DNA of 64,000 nt, taken from Halomontanus rarus. GTDB taxonomy: Archaea > Halobacteriota > Halobacteria > Halobacteriales > Natrialbaceae. The notes under the pieces were generated by a model. That model ran no database searches. It had not been told where the DNA came from and worked only from the letters and a program-made list of their open reading frames with translations. Made by a program: the position numbers and the translations under genes. Shown here piece by piece: positions 41,662-50,164 of this stretch (positions are counted from its first letter, which is position 1; each line of letters begins with the position of its first letter). Where the stretch lies: positions 3,286,001 through 3,350,000 of the forward strand of contig NZ_CP071597.1 of assembly GCF_017357405.1 (NCBI RefSeq), read 5' to 3'.

Positions 41662-42021
41662 ATGTCAGAGGCACAATCAATCACCGGCAGTGCAAGTATC
41701 GCACGCGATTTGACCGCGTTCCAGAACAACATCCTCGTTATTCTCGCGAAAGAACCGATGTACGGACTCGCGATCAAACGAGAACTCGAGGAGTACTACG
41801 GAACCGAGGTAAACCACGGTCGACTCTACCCGAACCTCGACGAACTCGTCGATCTCGATCTGATCGAGAAGAGCGAACTGGACAAGCGAACCAACCAGTA
41901 TTCGCTGACCGACGACGGCTACGAGGCCGTCCTCGACCAGATCAACTGGACCCTCTCGAAGGTCGTCACCGACGACGACCGCGCCGACGAGATCCGTGAT
42001 CTCGTCGACGAGAATTACTGA
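41662..42021 (+). CDS. rosR: PadR-type winged-helix regulator, RosR-like
   Basis: 119 aa. The winged helix runs from LTAFQNNILVILAKEPMYGL through GRLYPNLDELVDLDLIEKSE to NQYSLTDDGYEAVLDQ, followed by a dimerisation helix. The N-terminal SEAQSITGSASIARD closely resembles Halobacterium RosR, a global regulator of the oxidative-stress response, and the ppa-rosR neighbourhood is the same. The symbol is given on that combined basis; no ligand or redox Cys is present in the sequence. Confidence 0.8.
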   Translation: MSEAQSITGSASIARDLTAFQNNILVILAKEPMYGLAIKRELEEYYGTEVNHGRLYPNLDELVDLDLIEKSELDKRTNQYSLTDDGYEAVLDQINWTLSKVVTDDDRADEIRDLVDENY

Positions 42022-42057
42022 GTACACGTAGCAGCCGACGAGACGACAACGAAACGA

Positions 42058-42735
42058 CTACTGAACCACGAATTCGGGCACCGGTTCACCGGCCGTCTCG
42101 AAGACGAGACCGATCGACTCCTCGATCACGGCTCGCTGTTCTTCGGACGACCATACGTTTCGCACGTAATACTCCTCGAGGAACTCCTGTATCTCGCTGA
42201 CTGACGCCGAGTCCATCCGCCGAGCGTAGTGGTTGCCCATGAAGTCGGCGAACGCGTCGGCGTTGTCGCCGTGTACGTCGCCGTGTTCCGCTCGGACCGC
42301 GTCGACGAGCGTCCGATTGTCCGCGTCGACCGCCTCCCAGTCGTCTGGGTCGCCCGCGCCCTCGAGTCGAACCTCGATCGCGCGCGAGACGTCTTCGATC
42401 CGATCGGTTCGGATGACCCCCTCGTCGTCGTCGTGCCACTCCTCGGGGTGTAAGACGAGGACGTCGCCCGCCGCCTCCTCGCGGACGCGCGCCGTGAAGT
42501 CGTGGTCCTCGAGGATGGCCGCCCGACGGTCTCGATACGACGCTTCCTCCCGATCGACGACCGCCTGTCGTGCGAGCCGCGTCAGCCGTTCCGCTTCTTC
42601 GATCGTCTCTTCGGGGAGTTCTTCGGTTTCGGTTTCGGATTCGGTTTCGGTTTCAGTACCCGTTCCCGTCCGACTTTCACCACTGTCTCCATCCACGGTC
42701 CCGTCGCTCGCGTCCTCTGGATTCAGGTCACTCAT
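42058..42735 (-). CDS. rnhA operon protein, conserved haloarchaeal family (probably DUF7108)
   Basis: 225 aa. An acidic Thr/Glu/Ser N-terminus (1-45) is followed by a helical domain with RLTRLARQAVVDREEASYRDRR-type heptads and a C-terminal HYARRMDSASVSEIQEFLEEYYVRNVW stretch. No catalytic motif. It lies 136 bases downstream of rnhA on the same strand, which is the basis of its historical name. ATG 42735. Function unknown; a role linked to RNase HI is only contextual. Confidence 0.75.
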   Translation of the reverse strand: MSDLNPEDASDGTVDGDSGESRTGTGTETETESETETEELPEETIEEAERLTRLARQAVVDREEASYRDRRAAILEDHDFTARVREEAAGDVLVLHPEEWHDDDEGVIRTDRIEDVSRAIEVRLEGAGDPDDWEAVDADNRTLVDAVRAEHGDVHGDNADAFADFMGNHYARRMDSASVSEIQEFLEEYYVRNVWSSEEQRAVIEESIGLVFETAGEPVPEFVVQ

Positions 42736-42871
42736 ATCAGTCGATGTCGGCGGTAGTCGATTCGAGCGCTTTGCACTGTCGGTCCGTGATCCGGCCGGTG
42801 AGCCGACAGGCTGCGTCGCGCCCGTTCGCAGACGACATCGAAACCGACGGAAAAACGCTACAGAGGCCGTC

Positions 42872-43465
42872 TCAGGACCGATCCATCGCCTCGTTGGCCA
42901 GCGCGTCCGCCCGATCGTTGACCTCTCGAGGAACGTGCTCGAGGGACCACTCCTCGAACGCCGACAGCAACTCGAGGGTGGTCACGCGCTTCTCTCGAAG
43001 CTGGGGATTGTTGGTGTCGTACTCGCCTCGGACCTGTTTGACGATCAGTTCGGAGTCGCCGCGGACGTCGACCTCGTCGTAGCCGTAATCGCGTGCGGCC
43101 TCGAGGGCGGCGATCAGCGCCTCGTACTCGGCTTGATTGTTCGTCGCGCGCCCGATCGTATCGCTCCCCTCGGCGACGATTCCTTCACTCGTGACGATCA
43201 CCCACCCGATCCCCGCCGGACCGGGGTTGCCGCGCGCGCCGCCGTCGAAGTAGACGTGTGCGCGACCGCCACCCTCCCGGAGCAACGCCTCGAGGTCCCG
43301 GGGGCGTTCGCCCTGAATCACCACTTTGTCCTCGTAGGCGACCGCGGTCGCGCCGCCGCGGCTCGCGCGCCAGCGTTCGTGGTCGGTGTTGCCGGATTCG
43401 ACGGCTACACCGGCGTTCTCGAGGCGCTCGCGGGCGACAGCGGCGTCACACTGGATGACCGGCAT
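42872..43465 (-). CDS. rnhA: Ribonuclease HI
   Basis: 197 aa. The N-terminal 65 residues are an extra domain (MPVIQCDAAVARERLENAGV...) seen in Halobacterium RNase HI. The catalytic domain has Asp in VYFDGGARGNPGPAG, Glu in TNNQAEYEALIAAL, Asp in VRGDSELIVKQV and the last Asp in NDRADALANEA. It degrades the RNA strand of RNA-DNA hybrids, removing primers and R-loops. The basic protrusion of the E. coli enzyme is missing, as in other archaeal type 1 RNases H. Divergent from tfb. Confidence 0.95.
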   Translation of the reverse strand: MPVIQCDAAVARERLENAGVAVESGNTDHERWRASRGGATAVAYEDKVVIQGERPRDLEALLREGGGRAHVYFDGGARGNPGPAGIGWVIVTSEGIVAEGSDTIGRATNNQAEYEALIAALEAARDYGYDEVDVRGDSELIVKQVRGEYDTNNPQLREKRVTTLELLSAFEEWSLEHVPREVNDRADALANEAMDRS

Positions 43466-43592
43466 TCGTCGGACAGGTCATCCCAAACCAAGTAAAACCT
43501 TTGCGGTTTCGATCGGAAAACAGCAGGGAGAGGCCGGTCAATCGGTTAGTATCGGCGAATGAGCGTCAGACGTAGAAAATCCCCCCCAAGGA

Positions 43593-43600
43593 TTTATATA
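43593..43600 (+). promoter_or_regulatory. TATA box of tfb
   Basis: TTTATATA is an unusually strong TATA box preceded by a C-rich run and AAGGA (BRE region). Spacing to ATG 43628 (28-35 bases) predicts a leader of only a few bases. Confidence 0.65.
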
Positions 43601-43627
43601 GTTTGATGATACTACTATAAAAGTGCG

Positions 43628-44593
43628 ATGACACGGTCCACCCGCCAGCGGGAGCGAATGCGCGAGACGGACGAGGAGTCCGAGGAGCAAGAAGGGGTAC
43701 GTGCCTGCCCCGAATGCGAATCGGACAACCTCGTTAAGGACTCCGACCGGGGTGAGCTCATCTGTGAAGACTGTGGGCTCGTCGTGGAAGAAGAAAAGAT
43801 CGACCCCGGTCCGGAGTGGCGGGCGTTCAACCACCAGGAACGACAGGAGAAATCCCGTGTCGGTGCCCCGACCACACAAACGATGCACGACAAGGGGCTG
43901 ACGACGACGATCGACTGGAAGGACAAAGACGCCTACGGTCGGTCGATCTCCTCGAAAAAGCGCAGTCAGATGCACCGACTGCGCAAGTGGCAAGAACGTA
44001 TCCGTACCAAAGACGCAGGGGAACGCAACCTGCAGTTCGCGCTGTCCGAAATCGATCGGATGGCCTCCGCACTGGGCGTCCCACGATCGGTTCGCGAGGT
44101 CGCGTCGGTGATTTACCGGCGCGCGCTCAAAGAGGACCTGATCCGCGGTCGCTCGATCGAAGGCGTCGCGACGTCGGCGCTGTACGCCGCCTGTCGAAAG
44201 GAGGGCATCCCGCGCAGTCTCGAAGAAATCTCGGAAGTATCCCGCGTCGAACGCAAAGAAATCGGACGCACGTATCGATACATCTCACAGGAACTCGGCC
44301 TCGAGATGAAACCCGTCGACCCGAAGAAGTACGTCCCGCGGTTCTGTTCTGAACTCGAACTCTCCGAAGAGGTCCAGACGAAGGCCAACGAAATCATCGA
44401 GAAGACGGCCGAGGAAGGACTCCTCTCGGGCAAATCTCCGACCGGGTACGCGGCCGCCGCGATCTACGCCGCCTCGCTGCTCTGTAACGAGAAGAAGACC
44501 CAGCGAGAGGTCGCCGACGTCGCGCAAGTGACGGAAGTGACCATTCGGAACCGATACCAGGAACAGATCGAAGCGATGGGCATTCACGGCTAA
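43628..44593 (+). CDS. tfb: Transcription initiation factor IIB (TFB)
   Basis: 321 aa. Zinc ribbon CPEC...CEDCG (26-46), B-finger region [21 protein letters not shown], linker, and two cyclin-like repeats (about 125-215 and 220-310; e.g. [24 protein letters not shown] and [27 protein letters not shown]). TFB bridges TBP-TATA and RNA polymerase. Haloarchaea have several TFBs; this copy sits next to rnhA, as Halobacterium tfbG does (recalled synteny). Complete and typical in length. Confidence 0.97.
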   Translation: MTRSTRQRERMRETDEESEEQEGVRACPECESDNLVKDSDRGELICEDCGLVVEEEKIDPGPEWRAFNHQERQEKSRVGAPTTQTMHDKGLTTTIDWKDKDAYGRSISSKKRSQMHRLRKWQERIRTKDAGERNLQFALSEIDRMASALGVPRSVREVASVIYRRALKEDLIRGRSIEGVATSALYAACRKEGIPRSLEEISEVSRVERKEIGRTYRYISQELGLEMKPVDPKKYVPRFCSELELSEEVQTKANEIIEKTAEEGLLSGKSPTGYAAAAIYAASLLCNEKKTQREVADVAQVTEVTIRNRYQEQIEAMGIHG

Positions 44594-44672
44594 CGCCGGA
44601 CAGACTCACATCCACTATTCTTTCGCAGATCGTGTGTCTCGAGGTCAGCGGCTGCGCTCGTTCTCGGAAACC

Positions 44673-44710
44673 GTCGAACCTGCCATCGTCGAACCTGCCA
44701 TCGTCGAACC
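44673..44710 (+). repeat. 15-bp tandem repeat upstream of nreA
   Basis: GTCGAACCTGCCATC occurs twice in perfect tandem (44673 and 44688) with a partial third copy from 44703. It lies about 80-115 bases before the nreA start in the nreA upstream region; function unknown. Confidence 0.8.
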
Positions 44711-44787
44711 CCGTCTTCGAACATCTCACGATACGCAGACAGCCTCGAGACGAACATTCAAACCCACGCCACCCCTACCTCGAGTTG

Positions 44788-46098
44788 ATGCGCCTCGACG
44801 AGTACTTCGAGGACTTAGAACCCGACGAGGAGGCCGAGCGTCGCCGCCTCGCTCAGGAGAAGTCCTACGCGATCACGGACCACCTCGAGGACTTCGAGCG
44901 GAAGTTCGACGACGCCCTGAGCGGCGACACCCTCGTCGGTTCGACCGCGCCGTCGATCTTCGTCGGTCGGTCGAACTATCCCGACATTCCGGTCGGGCTC
45001 CTCTCGCCCGTCGGCGACGAGGACGAGGCCGCAGAGTACGTCACGGACGGGAACTGGTACCGGCAAGGGTACGCCATCGACGACGTGCTCCAGCGCCGGA
45101 CCGGCCTCCTGAACTCGAGCAAGCGGGCAAACGTGGACTCGCCGGGGATCGCCAGCCGACTCGCACCCTCCGTGCAAGACGTCTGGGACGGGTTCGTCGG
45201 CGTCCAGCGTGAGGTAGCGATCGCAGATCGACCGGTCGACCTCGAGATCGGCCTCGACGGGAAGCCCGATCTGGGCCTCGATTCGGGGACCGACGTCGCC
45301 ACGCCGCGGGGTCCGCGCGCGAACGCGCGCTCGGCGGACCTCACGGAGAACCCCCACGTCCCTCGAGCGGTGAAGAAGACCTTGGAGGACGACGACTGGC
45401 AGGCCCAGGGGGCGATGACCTACCTCTACCGGCGGGGATTCGACGTCTACGAGATCAACTCGATCCTCTCGGCGGGCGCGCTGGGCGAGGCCGCCCAGCG
45501 CCGACTCGTCCCGACGCGGTGGTCGATCACGGCCGTCGACGACACGGTCGGCCAGTTCCTCCGCGGCCGGATCCGTAACGCACCGAGCATCGACGAGGTG
45601 CAGGTCTGGGAGAACGAGTACATGGGCAACCGCTACTGGGTCCTGCTCGCGCCGGGTAACTGGGAGTTCGAACTCGTCGAGATGAAAGCCCCCGGCAGCA
45701 TCTGGAACCCCGATCCGAGCGGCGAGATCTGGATGGCCAGCGCCTCGGAGGGCTACGAGGGACGCTCGAGTTACGTCGAGGAGACCGCGGGCGCCTACTA
45801 CGCGGCCCGCCTCGGCGTCTTAGAGTACCTCGAGTCGATCGGCCGACAGGCGAAGTGTCTCGTCCTGCGCGAGGTTTCGGACGACTACTGGGCACCGGTC
45901 GGCGTCTGGCAAGTGCGGGAGAGCGTCCGCAACGCCTTCGACGGCGAGTACGGCGTAGCGGAGACGTTCCACGGGGCCGTGAAGGCGGTGACGACGCAGT
46001 TGCCGGTCTCCCACCAGCGTTTGCGACGGAAATCCGAGCTGGCGGCCGGCGTCCAGTCGAACCTGTCGGCGTTCGGAACCGGTGGCGGGGGCGGCTGA
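44788..46098 (+). CDS. nreA: NreA DNA-repair protein
   Basis: 436 aa, archaeal protein that works with PCNA in repair of DNA damage (mitomycin C sensitivity in Haloferax mutants). Recognisable NreA blocks: GSTAPSIFVGRSNYPDIPVGLLSPVG, NARSADLTENPHVPRAVKK-type region, FDVYEINSILSAGALGEAAQRRLVPTRWSITAVDD and YMGNRYWVLLAPGNWEFELVEMK. A C-terminal PIP-like QSNLSAF precedes a Gly tail; its second aromatic is replaced, so PCNA affinity may be weak. ATG 44788 (MRLDEYFEDLEPDEEAER) matches orthologues; upstream frame is unconserved. Confidence 0.93.
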   Translation: MRLDEYFEDLEPDEEAERRRLAQEKSYAITDHLEDFERKFDDALSGDTLVGSTAPSIFVGRSNYPDIPVGLLSPVGDEDEAAEYVTDGNWYRQGYAIDDVLQRRTGLLNSSKRANVDSPGIASRLAPSVQDVWDGFVGVQREVAIADRPVDLEIGLDGKPDLGLDSGTDVATPRGPRANARSADLTENPHVPRAVKKTLEDDDWQAQGAMTYLYRRGFDVYEINSILSAGALGEAAQRRLVPTRWSITAVDDTVGQFLRGRIRNAPSIDEVQVWENEYMGNRYWVLLAPGNWEFELVEMKAPGSIWNPDPSGEIWMASASEGYEGRSSYVEETAGAYYAARLGVLEYLESIGRQAKCLVLREVSDDYWAPVGVWQVRESVRNAFDGEYGVAETFHGAVKAVTTQLPVSHQRLRRKSELAAGVQSNLSAFGTGGGGG

Positions 46099-46194
46099 CG
46101 ACGGTCGCGTCTTCACAATGGTTCGTGTCCCGACCAACTGATCGGAAGGGATACAACTACCTCGCGAGAGTACTGTCGCACGTCTCTCGCGACC

Positions 46195-46365
46195 ATCGAA
46201 TTCGCTCCGGTTCCCGGCGTCCCAGGACTGCTCATCGTACTGATTCTCCTGCTGTTCTACGCTGCCGTGCCGATTCTCATCGTTGTAGCAGGGATTCACC
46301 TCTTCCGGAATATGAGCGGAAGGGCAGCGCTCGAGGAAGAACTCGAGCAGCGAGTCGAGGACTGA
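46195..46365 (+). CDS. Small one-helix membrane protein lacking a standard start codon
   Basis: From ATC 46195 to TGA 46363-46365 the frame reads (I)EFAPVPGVPG, then a long hydrophobic helix (LLIVLILLLFYAAVPILIVV), then a charged amphipathic tail (SGRAALEEELEQRVED). This is a coherent small haloarchaeal membrane-protein pattern (PVPGxPG ahead of a single helix). No in-frame ATG, GTG or TTG exists between 46099 and 46195, so it either starts at ATC, starts at CTG 46138, or has lost its start. Treated as a gene with an unusual start or a very recent pseudogene. Confidence 0.45.
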   Translation: MEFAPVPGVPGLLIVLILLLFYAAVPILIVVAGIHLFRNMSGRAALEEELEQRVED

Positions 46366-46471
46366 GGGCGCGAGGTCGAGTCGCTACGACCCGACGAGTG
46401 ACGCGTTCCGGCGCACGCTATCCCGTGCGTTCTGCTGCCAAATCGCATGACTTTGAGTAATCAAACACCGC

Positions 46472-46480
46472 TCTTTTATT
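46472..46480 (+). promoter_or_regulatory. TATA box of nhaC
   Basis: TCTTTTATT lies 23-31 bases before ATG 46503, a typical leaderless promoter. Confidence 0.5.
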
Positions 46481-46502
46481 CTCTAGGTGCATATCACGAT
46501 CG

Positions 46503-47939
46503 ATGTCACTCGACTTTACGCCGACGACCGTCGACGAACTCGACCCGGAGCGACGACCTTCGTTCCGGCTCGCGCTCGTCCCGGTTCTCGCGGTCGTCGT
46601 CTTTCTGGGCGTCGGATCCGCCGTTCTCGGACTCGATCCGCACGTCCCGCTGCTCTGGAGTATCGTCTTCATCGGTGCGTTCGGTCACTACCTCGGTTAC
46701 TCGTGGGCCGACCTCTACGACGGGATCGCCAACGGACTCCTCATGGGACTGCAGGCGCTTTTGATTCTGTTCACCATCTACGCGCTGATCGCGACGTGGG
46801 TCGACGCCGGCACGATCCCGGCGATGATGTACTACGGCCTCGAGTTACTGACGCCGGCGGTGTTCCTGCCCGTCGCGGCCGTCCTGGCCGCCGCCGTCGC
46901 CTTCGCGATCGGGTCCTCGTGGACGACGGTGGGGACGCTGGGCGTGGCGTTCGTCGGGATCGGTGCCGGACTCGGCGTCCCCGACCCGATGACCGTCGGC
47001 GCCGTCATCTCTGGCGCCTACGCGGGCGACAAGCAGTCGCCGCTGTCGGACACCACGAACCTCGCGGCCGGCGTGACGAACACGCCGCTGTACGACCACA
47101 TCCACCGGATGCGAACCGGAACGGCCGTCGCCTTCGGGATCGCGGTGGCGAGTTTCGCGGCGCTCGGACTGCGAGCCGGCGGGGAAATCCCCGTCGGTCG
47201 AGTCGCCGAGATCCAGAGCGCGCTCTCGGGAACGTTCGACCTCTCGCCGCTGGTCTTCCTGCCCTTGCTGGTCACCTTCGGGCTCGCGCTCCGTGGTTAC
47301 CCCGCACTTCCCACGCTCGTCGCCGGCGTCTTCGCCGGAGTCGGTACCGCCGTGTTCGTCCAGGGGACCGGCTTCGTGGCCGCCTGGGAGGTCTTCCTGA
47401 ACGGCACCGAACCCGCCACGGGGACCGAACTCGTCGACGAACTGCTCGCCGCCGGCGGGCTCACCGGCTCCGCCTGGACCATCACGGTCGTCGTCGCCGC
47501 GCTCGCTCTCGGCGGCCTCCTCGAGAAGACCGGCACGCTCGCGGTGCTCGCCCACCGGCTCTCCCAGGGGGTCCGGAGTTCCGGAGGCTTGATCGTCGGG
47601 ACCGGCATCTCGGCGATCCTGATCAACGCGCTCACCGCCCAGCAGTACATGAGTATCGTCCTCCCGGGGATGACGCTGCGGAACCTCTACGAGGAGTTCT
47701 CACTCGAGAGCGACCAGCTCTCGCGGGCCGTCGAAGCCGCCGGCACGCCGACCGGCGCACTCATCCCGTGGCACGCGGGCGGCGTCTTCATGGCCTCGGC
47801 GACCGGCGTTCCGACGCTCGAGTACGCGCCCTACTACCTGTTCGGCCTGCTGTCCCCGCTGGTCCTGTTCGCGATGGCGCTGACCGGTCGCGGCGTGCCG
47901 ACGGAGCGGCGGGTCGAGACGGCCCAGCACGCGGACTGA
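46503..47939 (+). CDS. nhaC: NhaC-family Na+/H+ antiporter
   Basis: 478-aa polytopic protein with about 11-12 membrane helices. NhaC landmarks include AFAIGSSWTTVGTLGVAFVG, GAVISGAYAGDKQSPLSDTTNLAAG (the conserved DK-SPLSDTTNL core) and a second-half repeat NALTAQQYMSIVLPGM with AAGTPTGALIPWHAGG. It exchanges sodium for protons and supports pH and salt homeostasis. Polar N-terminus without signal. The ATG at 46503 follows a good TATA box. Confidence 0.93.
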   Translation: MSLDFTPTTVDELDPERRPSFRLALVPVLAVVVFLGVGSAVLGLDPHVPLLWSIVFIGAFGHYLGYSWADLYDGIANGLLMGLQALLILFTIYALIATWVDAGTIPAMMYYGLELLTPAVFLPVAAVLAAAVAFAIGSSWTTVGTLGVAFVGIGAGLGVPDPMTVGAVISGAYAGDKQSPLSDTTNLAAGVTNTPLYDHIHRMRTGTAVAFGIAVASFAALGLRAGGEIPVGRVAEIQSALSGTFDLSPLVFLPLLVTFGLALRGYPALPTLVAGVFAGVGTAVFVQGTGFVAAWEVFLNGTEPATGTELVDELLAAGGLTGSAWTITVVVAALALGGLLEKTGTLAVLAHRLSQGVRSSGGLIVGTGISAILINALTAQQYMSIVLPGMTLRNLYEEFSLESDQLSRAVEAAGTPTGALIPWHAGGVFMASATGVPTLEYAPYYLFGLLSPLVLFAMALTGRGVPTERRVETAQHAD

Positions 47940-48039
47940 GAGTCGTCCGAGAACGATTCGGAAACGCTTCGAAAACGCTTCGACAGCGGATCGAGCGCGA
48001 CCGGGCGTCGCCCGCCGATCCGCGCAGCCACTGCGAGCG

Positions 48040-49971
48040 TTACGCGGTGACCGTCGTCCGCTCGGTCGTCGTCTCACCGTCCGCATCTGTCGTCTCGACC
48101 GTCACGGTGTACGTATCACCGGCGCCGTGCTTGACGCCGAACGCTTCCGACCCGCTCGTCGCCGAGCCGGCGACGTCCGTCTCCGCCGTGTAGACGACTC
48201 CACCCGCGCCGTCGCGGACGGTCACCGTGACGACCTCGAGATCGCCGTCGGCGTCGGTGACGCGCCAGTCGACGGAGAGGTCGGCGTGGGGATTCGGCGG
48301 GCTGTTCTCGTCGGCGCGCAGTTCGTCGACTACCGGCGGCTGTGAGGCGGTCTCGGTAGTGAACGTCCGTACCGAACCGACTGCGTCGTAGCCGTCGGAA
48401 GCGGTTGCGACGGCGCGATACTCGTAGGTCGTGTCGGACTCGAGATCGGTCACGACCGCGTCGACCGCTCCCGGTTCGGTCAGTCGCTGTCCGTCGGTCG
48501 ACCGCCAGCCGTCGTCGCCCTGCGCTCGGTACTCGAACGTTACCGTCGCTGACGCGGCACCGCCGAGGTCGGTCAGCGAGGCCGAGACGGTCGCGGTCGA
48601 GTCGTCGATCTCGGCGGCCTGCGCCGTACGTACGACCGGCCGCTCGTCGGTCGTGGCCGTCCGCACGTCTCCCGCGTCGGCGGCGTGACCGACGTCAGCA
48701 ACGACGCGGAACTCGTAGGTCGTTCCGGCCTCGAGATCGGTCACCGTCCCGCTGACAGTTCCGTCGGAAGCGAGCGCCGCGTCCGTTCGCTCCCAGGCGG
48801 TTGCGCCCCGCGCTCGATACTCGACGGCGACGGTTGCCTCGTCTCTATCGCCGTTCTCGAGGCTCCCGTACACCGTCGCGCTCCCGTCGTCGACGTTCCT
48901 CACGTCGTCCGTGGTAACGCTCACGGCCGGGTCGGTCGCGAACGACCGTCGATCCCCGAGATCGACGCTATCGCCGTACTCGCCGGCGAACGCGCCGACC
49001 ACGTACTCGTAGGTCGTGTCGGCCTCGAGACCGTCGACGTGCTGAGTGACGGTCCCCGGTTCGGCGACGATCGTCTCGTTCGTCCACTGCCAGCCCGTCG
49101 AACCGGCCTTCCGGTACCGGAACTCCACGGCTACCTCGTCGGCGCTGCCGAGTTCTCGCAGCGTCGCGTTCAACACTGCCGAGGAATCGTCGACCGCGGC
49201 GACAGGTTCGGTCTCGATCTCCGGCGAGCGGTGCAGCGTCTCGAACGTCTTCGTCTCGCCGGTCGCGATCGTCGACTGGTATCGGTCCGTCGCGACCGCG
49301 CGGTACTCGTAGGTCGCGTTCGGTTCGAGTCCGTCGACCTCGGCGGTGAACCGCCCGGTCTCGTTTCTCGTCTCGCTCTCGAGAGCCGTCCACTCGTCGA
49401 CCCCCTCGAGACGGTACTCGAACCAGACGGAAGCGGTGTCGGTTCCCTCGATCGCGGTGAGATTCCCGCCGAGTATCATCTCGGTCTCACCGAGCAGGTC
49501 CGCCCACTCGGTTCGAACGTCGACGGTCGCAGTCGCGGGCATCGTGAACGTCTCCGTCTCGCCGGTCACGACCGTCGTCTCGTTATAATCGGTCGCGAGC
49601 GCGCGGTACTCGTAGGTCGTTCCGGGCTCGAGGTCGCGAGCTTCCCCGCGGACGGGGCCGGGCTCGTCCGTCTCGTTGCCGTCGGCTCGTTGCCACCGGT
49701 CGGCGCCCTCGGCGCGGTACTCGAACCACACCCACGCGGTGTCGGTTCCGTTCAATTCGGTCACGTTCGCCGCGAGCAACGCGTCCGTGTCGCCCGTGGG
49801 GTCAGCCCACGCAGTCGAAACGGTCAGTTTCACGTCCGTCGTGTTCGTCTCCATCACTCGCTCCCCTCCGCTCGAGTTCGTTCCGGGAGCGGTCGCTGCG
49901 ACCGTCGCGCTCGCCATCAGGAGTGCGACGACTGCGGTAACGACCGCCGTCCGCATTTCGATCGATAACAT
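48040..49971 (-). CDS. Secreted protein with fibronectin type III-like repeats
   Basis: 643 aa. N-terminal signal (about 1-28, AVVTAVVALLMASATVAATA), then six Fn3-like repeats of about 90 residues, each ending in LEPGTTYEYRALATDYNET-like LxxxTTYEYRxVA motifs with a preceding VWFEYRxEGxDxW strand, then a C-terminal Ig-like module (WRVTDADGDLEVVTVTVRDGAGG). Many Asn-x-Ser/Thr sites suggest glycosylation. There is no membrane anchor or LPXTG-type signal, so it is released or bound to the S-layer. A TATA element at 50000-50008 supports the first ATG at 49971 over a second at 49956. Confidence 0.82.
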   Translation of the reverse strand: MLSIEMRTAVVTAVVALLMASATVAATAPGTNSSGGERVMETNTTDVKLTVSTAWADPTGDTDALLAANVTELNGTDTAWVWFEYRAEGADRWQRADGNETDEPGPVRGEARDLEPGTTYEYRALATDYNETTVVTGETETFTMPATATVDVRTEWADLLGETEMILGGNLTAIEGTDTASVWFEYRLEGVDEWTALESETRNETGRFTAEVDGLEPNATYEYRAVATDRYQSTIATGETKTFETLHRSPEIETEPVAAVDDSSAVLNATLRELGSADEVAVEFRYRKAGSTGWQWTNETIVAEPGTVTQHVDGLEADTTYEYVVGAFAGEYGDSVDLGDRRSFATDPAVSVTTDDVRNVDDGSATVYGSLENGDRDEATVAVEYRARGATAWERTDAALASDGTVSGTVTDLEAGTTYEFRVVADVGHAADAGDVRTATTDERPVVRTAQAAEIDDSTATVSASLTDLGGAASATVTFEYRAQGDDGWRSTDGQRLTEPGAVDAVVTDLESDTTYEYRAVATASDGYDAVGSVRTFTTETASQPPVVDELRADENSPPNPHADLSVDWRVTDADGDLEVVTVTVRDGAGGVVYTAETDVAGSATSGSEAFGVKHGAGDTYTVTVETTDADGETTTERTTVTA

Positions 49972-49999
49972 ACGTCCTCACGAGACTATTCAAATCTAT

Positions 50000-50008
50000 T
50001 GTATTTAC
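50000..50008 (-). promoter_or_regulatory. TATA box of the Fn3-like repeat gene
   Basis: GTAAATACA on the minus strand in an AT-rich island, 29-37 bases before ATG 49971. Confidence 0.45.
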
Positions 50009-50164
50009 CGAATTCATTTTAGATCCAAATGTATTGTGGGAGCGACGAACTGCCGCGGCGCTGAGTCGACGGGTGAGATCGACTCAAATCGCTTCGTGAC
50101 CGCGAGGCTCGGTGAGACGAGAACCCGACCGATCGTCGTTCCGAGATTGACCGCACGGACGACG

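Larger units (their letters stand above)
46099..46502 (+). other. Intergenic region between nreA and nhaC with one small hydrophobic ORF
   Basis: 404 bases. The only coding signal is the 56-codon hydrophobic frame at 46195-46365, which has no standard start codon. Bases 46366-46471 show nothing specific before the nhaC promoter. Confidence 0.5.
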
